From Magnaporthiopsis rhizophila (taxonomy: Eukaryota > Ascomycota > Sordariomycetes > Magnaporthales > Magnaporthaceae): a stretch of DNA of 64,000 nt. Positions 1 through 10,641 of this stretch are shown here, in pieces. The DNA lies in NCBI GenBank assembly GCA_003049465.1, contig PYSS01000024.1, positions 186,001 to 250,000 of the forward strand, given 5' to 3'. A program made the translations under genes and the position numbers. Position 1 is the first letter of the stretch, and each line of letters starts with the position of its first letter. A model generated the notes under the pieces. The model did not search any database. It saw nothing but the letters and a program-made list of their open reading frames with translations, and had not been told where the DNA came from.

Positions 1-2779
1 ACAAGTCCAAAAAAAAAATTAAGCTAATATTTGCTAATTTCGAAAAGTTCGGAGAAAAATTGCTAAAATTTTCGGATAAATTAATAAAAAATGGATGGCT
101 AAAAGGGAATTATTTTAACTCCGGCAAAAAAGCCCCGTATTAATTTATATTTCCGAATTTTAGCAATTAGTTAATAAATTTAATTGGATAAAAAATACCA
201 AAATAATTCAGCTTTATCAAAGGTTAAAAAATAATATAAAAAATAAATTATCCAAATAGGAACAATTTGAAAATTTTATTAATTATATTATTATGGCCGT
301 CTGTATTAGTAATAAATTATACAAATAATACTTTGAAAAAAAAAGCCTAGCAAATTAAGCCAGTAATATAAAATAATAAAACCAACCAAAAAAAAACAAA
401 ATAATAACAATTTACGGTTTATAGCACACATTTTGGATTTATAAATTTTAATACTAGAATTATATACCAGCAAAAAAAATAAAAGCATATTAGGTTTAAA
501 AATTTAAAGGACGGGAAATATTTTAAATATGGAAACAAAGGATATATTAAAAAAAACTGTTTATAAAAAAACCGATAAACGGTTATTTTTTGCCGAAAAA
601 GTGCACCAGAAAATTATAAATTTATAATTTTAACCTTATCTAAAACAGCATAATAAATAATAAAAAAAAACCTGTATTCCGGAGCATTGTTCAGCTAAAC
701 CTATTATTTTGATAAAAATTATATAGTTTATTGCTCCGATAAAAATATTACAGGGTATTATCTTAAATAATAATTTACTATAATGCAATAAATTAGCCAA
801 TTCCGGATTAACGGTAAAAAAAAATTAATATTATTATTAACCTTATAATATCCGAAAAAAATAATAATATAGCAGTTTAAATTTCGAGGAAACTTAAAAA
901 AATTAGGTGCTATAATAATTGTATACCAATAACGGAAAAATTTGCTAAACAAAATAAAAAGCTCGAAAAATTAGCCCGGAGTAAAAGCATATCAAACACC
1001 TCGATTAATAACCCCGAAAAAAACCCAAATACGGATATAAAAATGGAACAACCTTTGGGCCAAATGCATTTATTATAAGCCCAGAAAAAAAAGCTAAACC
1101 TGATAGGATTTTGGGAAACCGCAAAAATGGGCCCCAATAACGAAAAACCTAGCAAAAAACGATATATGGTTAATTTTAAAAAACTCCAGCAAAATCTTAA
1201 TTAGCAACTGATCGATATAAAAAAATAACCCCTTATAACCAAAAAAAAAAATACAAAAAGCATATATTTTATTCAAGTTTTTGGAAATAAACCGATAATT
1301 TTGGGATTAATCCAAACCTATTAGTGGTTTAATATGCAAAAAACCAGCGCAAAATAATAAAAAAAAACCCCTGGATTGGTTAAGGAATAACCAGTTGATT
1401 ATTTATTACGGGGCATTATTCGAGAATATTCCGAACCTGAACCAGTAATTAGCGCAGCTATATACGCTAAACCATAAAAATATGGACCCTGATACAGGCC
1501 ATTATAATAAATTATTTTGGGCCAAATATTTGTATAATAATTATAAATAATATATAATTAAAAAATTAAAGCATAATTTTTTTTTATAAAAAAAAAGAAA
1601 AAAACCAGTGTAATATTTATAATAGAAATATCAGTTTCCGAAATGGTAAATAGCAAAAATAAGCTATAAAGGTTTTGCAGTAATTTTTAAACTATTACTG
1701 GCATATTTTATAATATATATAACAAAAATTTTTATATATTAAATATGCAGAAAGCCGAAATGCAAAATTTATATAAAAGAAAAAGCGCAAACCTGAACGG
1801 ATAAATTTGTCCGTTTAACAAAAGCAACCGGGGACCGGAAAAAGGCGCCCTAAGCAAAAAATTAAAAGGTTCACCCGAAAAAAAGGCACGGGTAAAATAA
1901 TAATAACCGGTAAAAATCCTAATAATAACGATTAATAACCAATACGAATATATCAGAACAATAATATATTGGAAAAAACAAAAAATAAAAATTATGATCA
2001 ATTGCGGAGCCCAAAAAAATTATTTTTTACCAAAAATAATAAAAAGGTATAATATTCTAATATACCAAGAAAAAACCTTATAATTTTATAATAATAAAAT
2101 GGGAGCCAGTTATATTTAATAAAGGAAGGATCAATATTAAAACTGATCATTTTAAATTTTAATTTTTGGGAAAAACCTGCAAAATAATCCTGAATATTAT
2201 AAATACAAAAAAAAAACCTAATTTTAAGCTTTTTATAGCTTAAAAAATATAATTTTTTAATAAATTAAATTACCGAACAAATCCAATAAAAGAAATTATT
2301 ATTAATCAGTAAAAAAGCCCAATAATTATAGGCCCTGGATAATAAAAATTGAATGCCAAAAAAGGTAGCTGTAATAGCGGCAAAATATAATAATCAGCCC
2401 TGGCAAACCGCACTAACCGAAATATTAATAAATATAAATATAAACGGGCCTAATAAGCAGGAAATTATTAAGGATGGATTTAAAAATATTTTTAAAAAAT
2501 ATTACAAATACTAAAAATTATTTTAAAAAAATTTGGAAACGATATTACCAAAATACGAACCGTTTAACCACAAGATTAAGCTTAAAACAAAAGCATAATT
2601 TAAATATCAAAAATTGTACCGATTAAATTTTTAATAAAAAAAGCTGCTATAAAAATAATTAAAGGAAAAAATCAAAAAAAAATTTATTAAATTTTTTAAT
2701 TTTCCTATAGGATATAAAATTTTGTTTATTTTTAAAAAAAAAAAAACAAATATATATTAATTATTATTCGTTAAATTAA

Positions 2780-5239
2780 AAAATAATAAAAGATTGGTAT
2801 TTTTTACCTTTAATTGATAAGTTTAAAAATAGGCTCGGAAAAAATTGGTAATTTATAGCCTTAAATTTATGCAAAACTTATAGCTTATTAAAAATTAAGA
2901 AGGGTAACAAATAAAAAACTGCTTTTCGAACCAAGCTTAGGGTTTTCGAATTATTAGTAATAACCTTCGAATTTACCAATATACCAGCCACGTTTTAGCA
3001 AATAATTAATTATGTATTACAAAAATACCTCGATATTTTTGCCTTTGCATATTTGGATAATATTTTGATTTTTTCAAATATGCTAAAAAAGCATAAATAA
3101 TATATGTATAAGGTGTTACAAAAGTTGCAAAATGCAAAGTTTCTGGTTAACCCGGACAAATGTATATGGCATTTTTTAAAAATAATTTTCCTCGGGTTTA
3201 TTATTAAATAAAAAAAAGTTCGGATAAAACCCAAAAAAATACAGGCGGTAAAAAATTGGCTTATATTTACCACGGTTAAAAAAATACGAGATTTTTTGGG
3301 GTTTTTGAACTTTTACCGAAAATTTATCCGAAATTTTAATAAAAAGGCTATATTATTTACAAATTTTACCAAAAACGATACCCAATTTTATTAAAAAATA
3401 TAAAAATAAATAACTTTCGATTTATTAAAAAAGGCTATTGTCCAAATACCGGTATTAATAATACCAAACCCAAAAAAATCTTTTAAAATCGAAATTAATA
3501 TATTGGATTTTGTTATCGAAAAATAGTTAAAATAATAAAATGATCAAAAAAGGTTGCACTTTTGCGCATTTTTTTTGCAAAAATTAAATGGACCTAAATT
3601 AAATTATTAAATTTATAATAAAAAGCTTTTTGCTATTATTAAAATTTTGGAAAAATAAAAGGTGTATTTGTGCAAAGCTAACCACCAAATTATGGTATAT
3701 ATTAATTATAAAAACCTATTATAATTTATTATTAGCCAAATATTAAATAAAAAACAAATTTAATAAAGCTAATTTTTTCAGGATTATAATTTTCGGATTA
3801 AGGTTAGAAAAAGGTTAAAAAATAGCCGAGCGGATGCTTTAAGCTAACAATTAAACTATTAAATAAATATACCACCAGAAATATGCGCAATTTTGGCCAA
3901 AAAACCAAACAGATCCCTGATTTTAGCATAACAGGTATTGGCCAAAATAACCCAACAAAAAAATTAAACCCCAGAAAAAATCCAGCAGGTTTATAGCCAA
4001 ATAATTAATAAATACCAAAAGGCTACTAAAATTTGGAAAAAGTTTCGATAATATTATAAATTTACAAAAATTTATACCAAAATATAAAATATAATTAAAA
4101 ATTGCAAAATTGTGCAAAAAATAAAGCTAACAGGTATAAACCTTATAAATTATTATAACCTTTGCCAGCATTTAGCAAAATATAGCAAAAAATTACGGCG
4201 GATTTTGTTACGGAGCTATCCAAATCAAAAAAACTTTTTATAAATATCAAATATAATAATATTATGGTAATAATTAACCAATTTACCAAATATATTATAT
4301 ACCTGCCATTTAAAAAAATGCAAAAATTATAAATTTGATTTATATTTTTATCCGGAATATAATTGCAAAATATAGAACACCGGATTATATAATTTCAAAT
4401 TGGAATAAATTATTTAATAATAAGTTTTGGAAATAGCTTATAACAAATTTAGGCGCAAAATATACTTTTTTTATAATTTATTATCTATAAATAAATAAAT
4501 AAACGGAACAAACAAATCAAACCATAAAATAATATTTATATTATTTTGTTAATTATAAATAAAATAACTGGGTATAATTATTTTTTATAGTTTAATTTGC
4601 ATATAATAATTTAATATATAAAAGTACGGAAATTATGCCGTTTTATACAAATTACGGATATATACCTACGGTATATAAAAAACCCAAGGCAAAATTATAT
4701 ACCTTAATAGCAAAAATACAGGTAAAAAAATTTACCAAATTGCACAAAAACCTCCAAATAAAGCTAAAAAAATTGCAATAATGCATATTTATGCAGGCTA
4801 ATAAAAAAAAATCAAAAAACCAACCTTTAAAAAAAGGGATAATATTTTTTTTTTTTAATATAATATCAAAATAAAATAACCAAATAATAAGTTAAATTAT
4901 AAAAAATTAGGACCGTTCAAAATTTTAAGGAAGGTTTTCGATATTAATTACGAATTTTAATTATTACTAACTATAAAAAATTATCCGGTTTTTTATATTA
5001 ATTTGCTCGAATCAGCATTATTAGGGTTTAAAAATAACAAATTAATAAAAATCGACCCAAAATAAAAATATAAAATTAAAAAAATTTTGGATAAAAATAT
5101 TATTAATAAAACCAAATATTATTTGGTTAAATAAGCAGGGTACAAAATTAAAAAAAGTATTTGGAAAGGAAAAATAAACCTAAAAAATATGCTAAAAGCT
5201 TTTGAAAAATACCGGCAAAAAGCTTTTAAAAAAAATTAA
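2780..5239 (+). pseudogene. Ty3/Gypsy chromovirus pol remnant (RT, RNase H, integrase, chromodomain)
   Basis: Translation of one plus frame (codon starts such as 2789, 3047, 5051 and 5210, all in the same register) gives a chain of pol motifs interrupted by stops. A reverse-transcriptase block at about 2,789-3,540 contains YLDNILIFS (the YLDD box with the second Asp changed to Asn), VNPDKC and FLGFLNFYRKFI. An RNase H region follows at about 3,580-3,860. An integrase core lies at about 4,190-4,700 (INQFTKYIIYLPF, then GTPDYIIS-like and TEQTNQTIK-like motifs). A chromodomain lies at about 5,050-5,235 (KIKKILDKN, YLVK*AGYK), with a stop at 5,237-5,239. This order is that of Ty3/Gypsy chromoviruses, whose chromodomain directs integration to heterochromatin. 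No frameshift is needed across 2.45 kb; loss of function is by point mutation. The copy is certainly non-coding now. The upstream limit is uncertain. Confidence 0.88.
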
Positions 5240-6110
5240 TACCAGTGCCAAAATTTAAATTTTGGCTCAAAATGCCCGTACCAAAATAATTTATTTAATT
5301 AAAATAGGGCTAACAGATTAAGGTTAGGGCTAATCCTGTGATCGGCCCAGCTCGGAAATAACGGAGGAAAATTGGAAGCCAGTAAATTTGGGAGCATAAT
5401 AAAGGCTTATATAGCTGCTTTTTTGGCCTCCTTTTGTTTAATCCGTTTCAGTTTTTTAATGCTGCTAATTTTGCGGCAAATTATACAGATTAATTTTTTA
5501 TGCTACTGTTTTTTTTGTTTGCAAAAATGCTCGATTTTTGTATTTATCGACCAACGTTTTTTTTTGTGGTTTTTAGCTTTTTTTCCACCCGGGCGTGCTA
5601 AATGTTATAAGTAAAAAAATATTTGGGCGACGGGCCCAAAACGTTACAACGGGAGCGACCAAAACAAATGCACCGTTTATAGCACGATTGATTGCGGGCG
5701 GACATATTGCACTGGATAAGGCTATTAGCCTTATAATTAAAATAAAAAGGTATAATAACGGGGGATAAAATAATAAAAATAAAAAGGTTATTCCGATGAA
5801 CGGTTGAAAATGCCAATTTATGTTTTTGTACCTAACCAAATATTTTGTTAAAAAAAGGGGCAAAAAATGGTGAGGAAAAAAAATATTTATTATTAATAAA
5901 AAAGGACGGGGCTGCAGGTATAGCCAAAAAGATTTGGCTTAGAAGGGAAAACCTAATATTATAACCATAGCTGGCAAGGAATAAAAGGGCTGGGGCTAAC
6001 CTTTAGCGGTACGCTTTTACCCTGCAAATCCTGAAAAACCAAAGGTTATATAACTAAGGCCAGGGTAAACAAAAAAGCACATAATTAAATATTTACCTAA
6101 GCATAATAAT
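5240..6110. other. AT-rich spacer, no clear gene
   Basis: This lies between the chromodomain stop and the tandem repeat near 6.1 kb. It is mixed in composition, with GC-richer patches around 5,330-5,480 and 5,620-5,720. It could hold the 3' LTR and part of another element, but no family motif could be named with confidence. Open frames here have no recognisable domain. Confidence 0.5.
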
Positions 6111-6115
6111 ATATC

Positions 6116-6178
6116 TGTTATAAATATAACAAATATAACACGGTGATATATTTGTTATAAATATAATAAATATAACAC
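6116..6178. repeat. 26-bp direct repeat in AT-rich DNA
   Basis: Two 26-bp copies, 6116-6141 and 6153-6178, both begin TGTTATAAATATAA and end AAATATAACAC. They differ by one C/T transition, as RIP would produce, and are offset by 37 bp. The spacer also gives partial inverted pairing. It may be an LTR or terminal-repeat fragment. Confidence 0.7.
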
Positions 6179-6259
6179 AGGTGTGGTAAGGAAATTTACA
6201 GGTATATAAAAAAAATATCCTATTATATTAGATAGCTGAACTAAGGCCGGGGCATCAGT

Positions 6260-6825
6260 TAACCTAAATTAGCTCCAAAGCACCCTTTTGGGCAAATAAT
6301 CGAAACCTTTATTATTACCCCAATTCCAGCACAAGGCGATCTTATGGAAACCACACTGCTTAATACCTCTCCTAGCATACCCTACCCTAAGAACAGAGAA
6401 CCGCTTGTAACAAATAATAGTAACATTTTTAATGCATACAAATTTTATACGCCGCATTTTTCTGGTACAAATTTCCGGATATCGGCTTAAAAAGCCACAA
6501 ATTTAATACTTTCCGAAGGGCTGGGAGGCACCTTTTTGCCGGAGGATTTTTTGCGCAAAAAACCGGACTTTTATATGCATTGGCAGGAGCTTTAAAAAGG
6601 CCTGTAACAAAATCCAATCGGCTAAGTGCTTTTTTTGCTCCGGAGGTATCTGTTGATTTTTTTTTTAGCCTGTCGGATGGGTAAAAATCCTGTTAAACGC
6701 CGGCGTAAAATGATCCTTGGTATGCCCCAAAATTGGGCGGCCCTCGAGATAGGAACCTTGGCCTGCACGGCCTCAACAGCCCGTTCGATATTTTTTTCGG
6801 TGTATTATTTTTCTGGTATATAGGT
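6260..6825 (-). pseudogene. Fot1/pogo-type transposase remnant, N-terminal HTH region
   Basis: Read on the minus strand from about 6,820 downward, the sequence gives NIERAVEAVQAK, then SRAAQFWGIPR and LRRRLTGF, which match the Psq helix-turn-helix of fungal Fot1/pogo transposases. After a change of frame near 6,640 it continues KKHLADWILLQ, then FAQKIL and a GFLSRYPEI-like segment, which match the CENP-B-type HTH that follows in this family. Stops and the frame change show it is dead. The segment below about 6,400 could be the start of the DDE domain but could not be aligned confidently. It lies on the opposite strand to the Gypsy element and is less AT-rich, so it may be a younger insertion or less mutated by RIP. 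Confidence 0.78.
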
Positions 6826-6830
6826 ATTGG

Positions 6831-7730
6831 ATTGCAGTAAAAAGTATAAAAAACGGATCAGAATTGCGAAATTTGTGGCCAGTTAAAGACGTGGCCAGAT
6901 CTGAGGCAGTGGGCCCGTTTGAGGTGGCCGTCATGGGGGGTGGCCGACTTGGGGTGCACTGACTTATGGTGGACAAGGGATATTCAGCCCTTCTCGAAGA
7001 TTACTTTCAGCCTGCTATCCCTGTGGCGGGGAGCCGGAGCTTGTGTCAAGGTTCTGGAGGAAGCCGTAAGAGCATAACTGGAGAATGCACCTTTGGTCTC
7101 GGGGCTTCTTTTGTCTCTGCTGATGTTGTCTGTTGCGAGGTAGTATCGTCAGTGTGCTGTAATTGGTGCTCCTGGACAAGACTCTCCAGTTGGGCTCCAA
7201 CAATTGCCAGGCCAGCCGAATGGCCGACCCTACCCCTCACAGCTTTGGGCGCCAGTCAGCAGCACTTAGTGGTGCAAATCCCATGCCCCACTTTGCTGCC
7301 ATCATTTTTCCCCGCCATCGCAGTCGCGCCAGGCAACTTGGACGGCTCCATGAGCCCCTGAGATGCTGTTGAGTACGGCTGCGTTCTCTACGCCATTTGT
7401 GATTCCCTTGACTGGGGTTGAAGCTCGCCGTCGGTTCTTTGCCGATCGTTATAGGACCCGGGACGCCCTGTTCGCCCCTTTCTCCGCTATACGGCCCACC
7501 CACCGCGCCGCGTGTCTCACCTGCAAAAGGGACGGCCGCATCACACACCCAGGGCGCCCGTCTCGTCCGCAGGATCCCATCGGCTGCCCATCTAGGCACA
7601 CATCTTGCACTGTAGATACCTAGCTCCATTCAGGCTGCGCTAGGTGACCAATATACGGGCTTTCGCAGCTGTTCAGAGCCTGATATCGTGTCCCCGTTCC
7701 CCTGAGAAGTCGAGATACCCAGTACCAAGT
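6831..7730. other. Boundary and promoter region upstream of the monooxygenase
   Basis: Composition switches from AT-rich to GC-rich within roughly 6,830-6,900. The remaining 0.85 kb contains overlapping short open frames on both strands, none with a recognisable domain. It probably includes the promoter and 5' leader of the gene starting at 7731. Confidence 0.5.
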
Positions 7731-10262
7731 ATGCCCAACATGCCTCCCCCGAAGGCGGCATGCATCATAGGTACGTTCGCAGGCTGCACTGCAGGAGACC
7801 GGGTACTCAAGTCTCTGCTGACACGGCTCCCTGACAGGTGCCGGCCCGGCTGGCCTTGTTGCCGCCAAGTACCTCCTTGAGCAGCGATTTCCTGCGCCGC
7901 CAGGCCAGCTTGGAGCTCCAAGGTTCAATGTCACCATCTACGAGAGCAAGAGTAGAATCGGTGGGCTGTGGCCTCTCAGCAAAGATGACACAGGCGGCGA
8001 CATCCACCCCCTGATGCGAACCAACCAGAGCAAGCACACCGTCCAGTACAGCGATCTTGCCTGGGGACCCGAGATTCCCGAGTTCCCCTATGCCTGGCAG
8101 GTCGGCCAGTATCTCACGCGGTACTACGAGCGCTACTGCCGTGGTGCCGAGCTCCGGCTGAACCAAAGAGTCGACGAGGCAGCTCCTGTCGAACCCAACG
8201 GTCTTGCTGGCCAGTGGGCCGTTACCACTCGCACCGGTGATCAGAAAACAGAACGGAAGCTCTTTGACTGCGTCGTCGTTGGCTCCGGCTACTTCGGGAA
8301 GCCCATTGTGCCCGCAGAGTTCAAGTCAGCCGGCGTCCCAGTCGTTACGAGCGCCGAGTACCGGGATCTAAAAAGCTTGTTCGGGTCTGAGCTCGACAAC
8401 ACAGCCATCGGCGCAAAGATTGGAGCCGAGCCCACACTAAACCCCAAGATTCTCGTTGTGGGAGGCCAGATGTCCGGCATTGAGATAGCTGGATCGATCG
8501 CCACTCACCTGTCTTCGGCAACCTGCCTCCCCAAGGAGCGCGCCATCCCGAACGCAGATAAGTGCCGCATCATCCACATCGCCGAGCAGCCTTCTTGGGT
8601 CTTCCCGCTATTCACAACTCCCGCGGTAAGTATGAGGACCCTTCCGAGCCGTCATTGTCCGCAAGCAGATACTAACCCACGTGTGAGTAGCCGTTAGAGA
8701 CCTCTCCACCCTTCCTCCCCTGCGATCTAACATCGTACAACCTCAACAACCGCGCCAAGCCCCTCGCCAATACCCAAGGCTCGCTGTCTATAGAGCAGGC
8801 TAAGAACCTTAACGACATTTTTTGCCACAGTCTGGGAGGGCCGCAGGAGGATTTTGGAAGTGCCCTTGATATGAGGAGGAAGGGCCTGTTCGATCAACCC
8901 CCACTTCTAGCCATGAGCGAGCACTACAATGAGTTTGTGCGTCTCGGCCGAATCGATCCTATCAGGGCAAGAGTGGCAGATTTCTCTGGCAAAGAGGGCA
9001 AAATTGTCGCTTCGGAATACAGCGAGGAAAGGCCAGACCCCGCTCTCAGGGATGTCATCGCTATCGTTCTGGCCACGGGCTTCAGTGCTAGCGTGTCACT
9101 CTCCTTCCTTACGGAGGAAGTAAAAGTTCGGCTGGGATACCAAGATCCGGAAGCCTTGTCCAAGAACCGTGGGCATGTTCTTTCCCTGGCCTTCCATTCC
9201 ACCTTCCACCCGGGTGCTCCTGGCCTGGGATTCGTGGGCTTCTACCGCTCGCCATACTGGGGCGTGATGGAGATGCAGGCACGGTTCCTAGCCACCATGT
9301 TCTCCAGGTCGCTCTTCGGAGAGCCCCTGCCGGATTCCCTCCAGTCTGCTCTTACCGATGACACCTCGGGAGCCCACACGACTGCCCTGCGAAGGGACCC
9401 CCGCATCACGCAGTTTCCCATGGGTGACTACATCTGGCTGATGGACCAGTTCGCCAAAGCCTTGAACATCCAAATCTTCCAGCCGGATGCTGACAAGCCA
9501 ATGCCACCCACACCGCCCACCAACCTGCCCATCGACGTCCTAACCCCGGCTCGGTACATCTCCCCGGACGCAACCACGCAGCAGATCGCCGAGGCACACG
9601 AAGCTCTCCGCCAGACCCAGGAGACCATCGTCGGCGGCCTCACGCAACGCAAGTTCCTCGCCCACGCCGTCTTCCGCTCCCTGCACGGCGAGTGGCGCGT
9701 CGAGCGGACACACACCAGCCCCAAGTACGCGGACCAGAACGGGCACTTCCAGGGCAAGGTGACCTTCCATCTCAGGGAGGGCACCGCCGACGGCCGTGTC
9801 CCAGACAAGAGCTCGCCTTCCGCGGACGGGGACCTCGGCTTCGAGTACCTCTTGATCGAGGAGGGTATGTTCACGCTGGCGAGCGGGTTCCAGTTCCAGA
9901 CCACGCGGCGGTACATCTGGCGGTACGACGAGGTCAAGGACAAGATCAGCGTCTGGTTTGTGCTGCCCGACGACAACACGCGGGCCGAGAAGCTGTTTCA
10001 CGAGCTCGACTTCCCGGTGCCGCCCGGCGACGGGCAGCAGCAGCAGGCCGACGGTGCTGGAATGGCCGCCGTTTGCGACGCCAGCGGCGGCCATCTCTGC
10101 GAGCAAGACTACTACACCAGCCGCTACAGCTTCAAGTTCAATGCGGTCAAGATGGATGACTGGACCCTGAACGTCGCCGTCAACGGGCCGCGCAAGGATT
10201 ACACGACGTCGGGCGTGTACAAGCGCATCTTGCCCGAGCAGCGGAGTGAGGATAGGATCTAG
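7731..10262 (+). CDS. Flavin monooxygenase fused to a C-terminal DUF6314-like domain
   Basis: Proposed exons are 7731-7770, 7838-8625 and 8691-10262, giving 799 residues with frame kept. The first intron (GTACGT...CAG) splits the Gly codon that opens the FAD-binding GAGPAG motif at residues 14-19. The second has GTAAGT, an ACTAAC branch point and TAG. The Rossmann fold is followed by a second dinucleotide-binding motif VVGGQMSG near residue 222, the expected NADP site of class B flavin monooxygenases. The classic FxGxxxH fingerprint is altered (PVVTSAEYRD in the equivalent place). Residues from about 600 to 795 form a separate domain (HGEWRVERT, RRYIWRYD, CEQDYYTSRYSF, GPRKDYTTSGVYKR) that I assign to DUF6314. 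Such enzymes oxygenate small molecules with NADPH and O2; the substrate is unknown. It converges with the GH13 gene and sits 0.9 kb from RIP-mutated DNA. Confidence 0.85.
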
Positions 10263-10641
10263 AAGACCTCGTCCGCCGTCCACAACTAGACCTTGTGAGG
10301 GGGGCTGTTCTTTGTTGCCCTCCCAGGCTCAAGCTGCCTCCATGGAAACACGCCGAGCTCGACCCTGGCACATGCTGCGTCCTCCGCGGTGGAAAACGCT
10401 TGGAATATCTAGACGTACTCGTCGACTTTGGGGTGTAAAGTACGGGAAGGCTCTGGATATCCCGACGGGGATGAGTCGTCTGGGGTTTGGTTCGTAGCAA
10501 GGGTTTGGAAAAGCTTTGTCACTCATTTACCGTTTTCTTTCTCTTTCCTAAACGCGTACGTTTTTCTTCCTCGCCCGCCTTGGATCCCAACCACCTGCAT
10601 CTCGAAGAGTAGCCGTAGACCGAATAGCCTTTCTGTCAACG
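10263..10641. other. Convergent intergenic region
   Basis: This 379-bp stretch lies between the stops of two convergent genes (monooxygenase on plus, GH13 on minus). It should hold both 3' UTRs and poly(A) sites. I see no gene in it. Confidence 0.6.

Larger units (their letters stand above)
1..6830. mobile_element. AT-rich RIP-degraded transposon block
   Basis: The block is strongly AT-rich with runs of A and T, and every reading frame is full of stops, whereas the DNA to its right is GC-rich. Recognisable transposon protein traces inside it carry changes such as Trp codons turned into TAA/TAG and Gln codons turned into TAA/TAG, the products of C-to-T and G-to-A transitions. That pattern is the signature of RIP, a premeiotic repeat-mutating process in ascomycetes. 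Sequence from 1 to about 2,700 probably holds gag and an upstream LTR of the Gypsy element, but no domain is readable there. Some patches (about 5,330-5,720 and 6,260-6,830) are less AT-rich. LTR boundaries were not found by eye. Confidence 0.9.

Noticed and set aside
1..300. Subtelomere/telomere end
   Set aside because: The window begins in AT-rich DNA, but no TTAGGG or CCCTAA array is present.
1..2700. Minus-strand ORFs of 60-96 codons rich in Phe/Ile/Tyr
   Set aside because: They arise from AT-rich RIP-mutated sequence, where purine-rich plus-strand runs read as Phe/Ile/Leu on minus; no conserved domain.
6116..6178. CRISPR-like repeat
   Set aside because: Only two AT-rich copies with an 11-bp spacer, in a eukaryotic transposon block with no cas genes.
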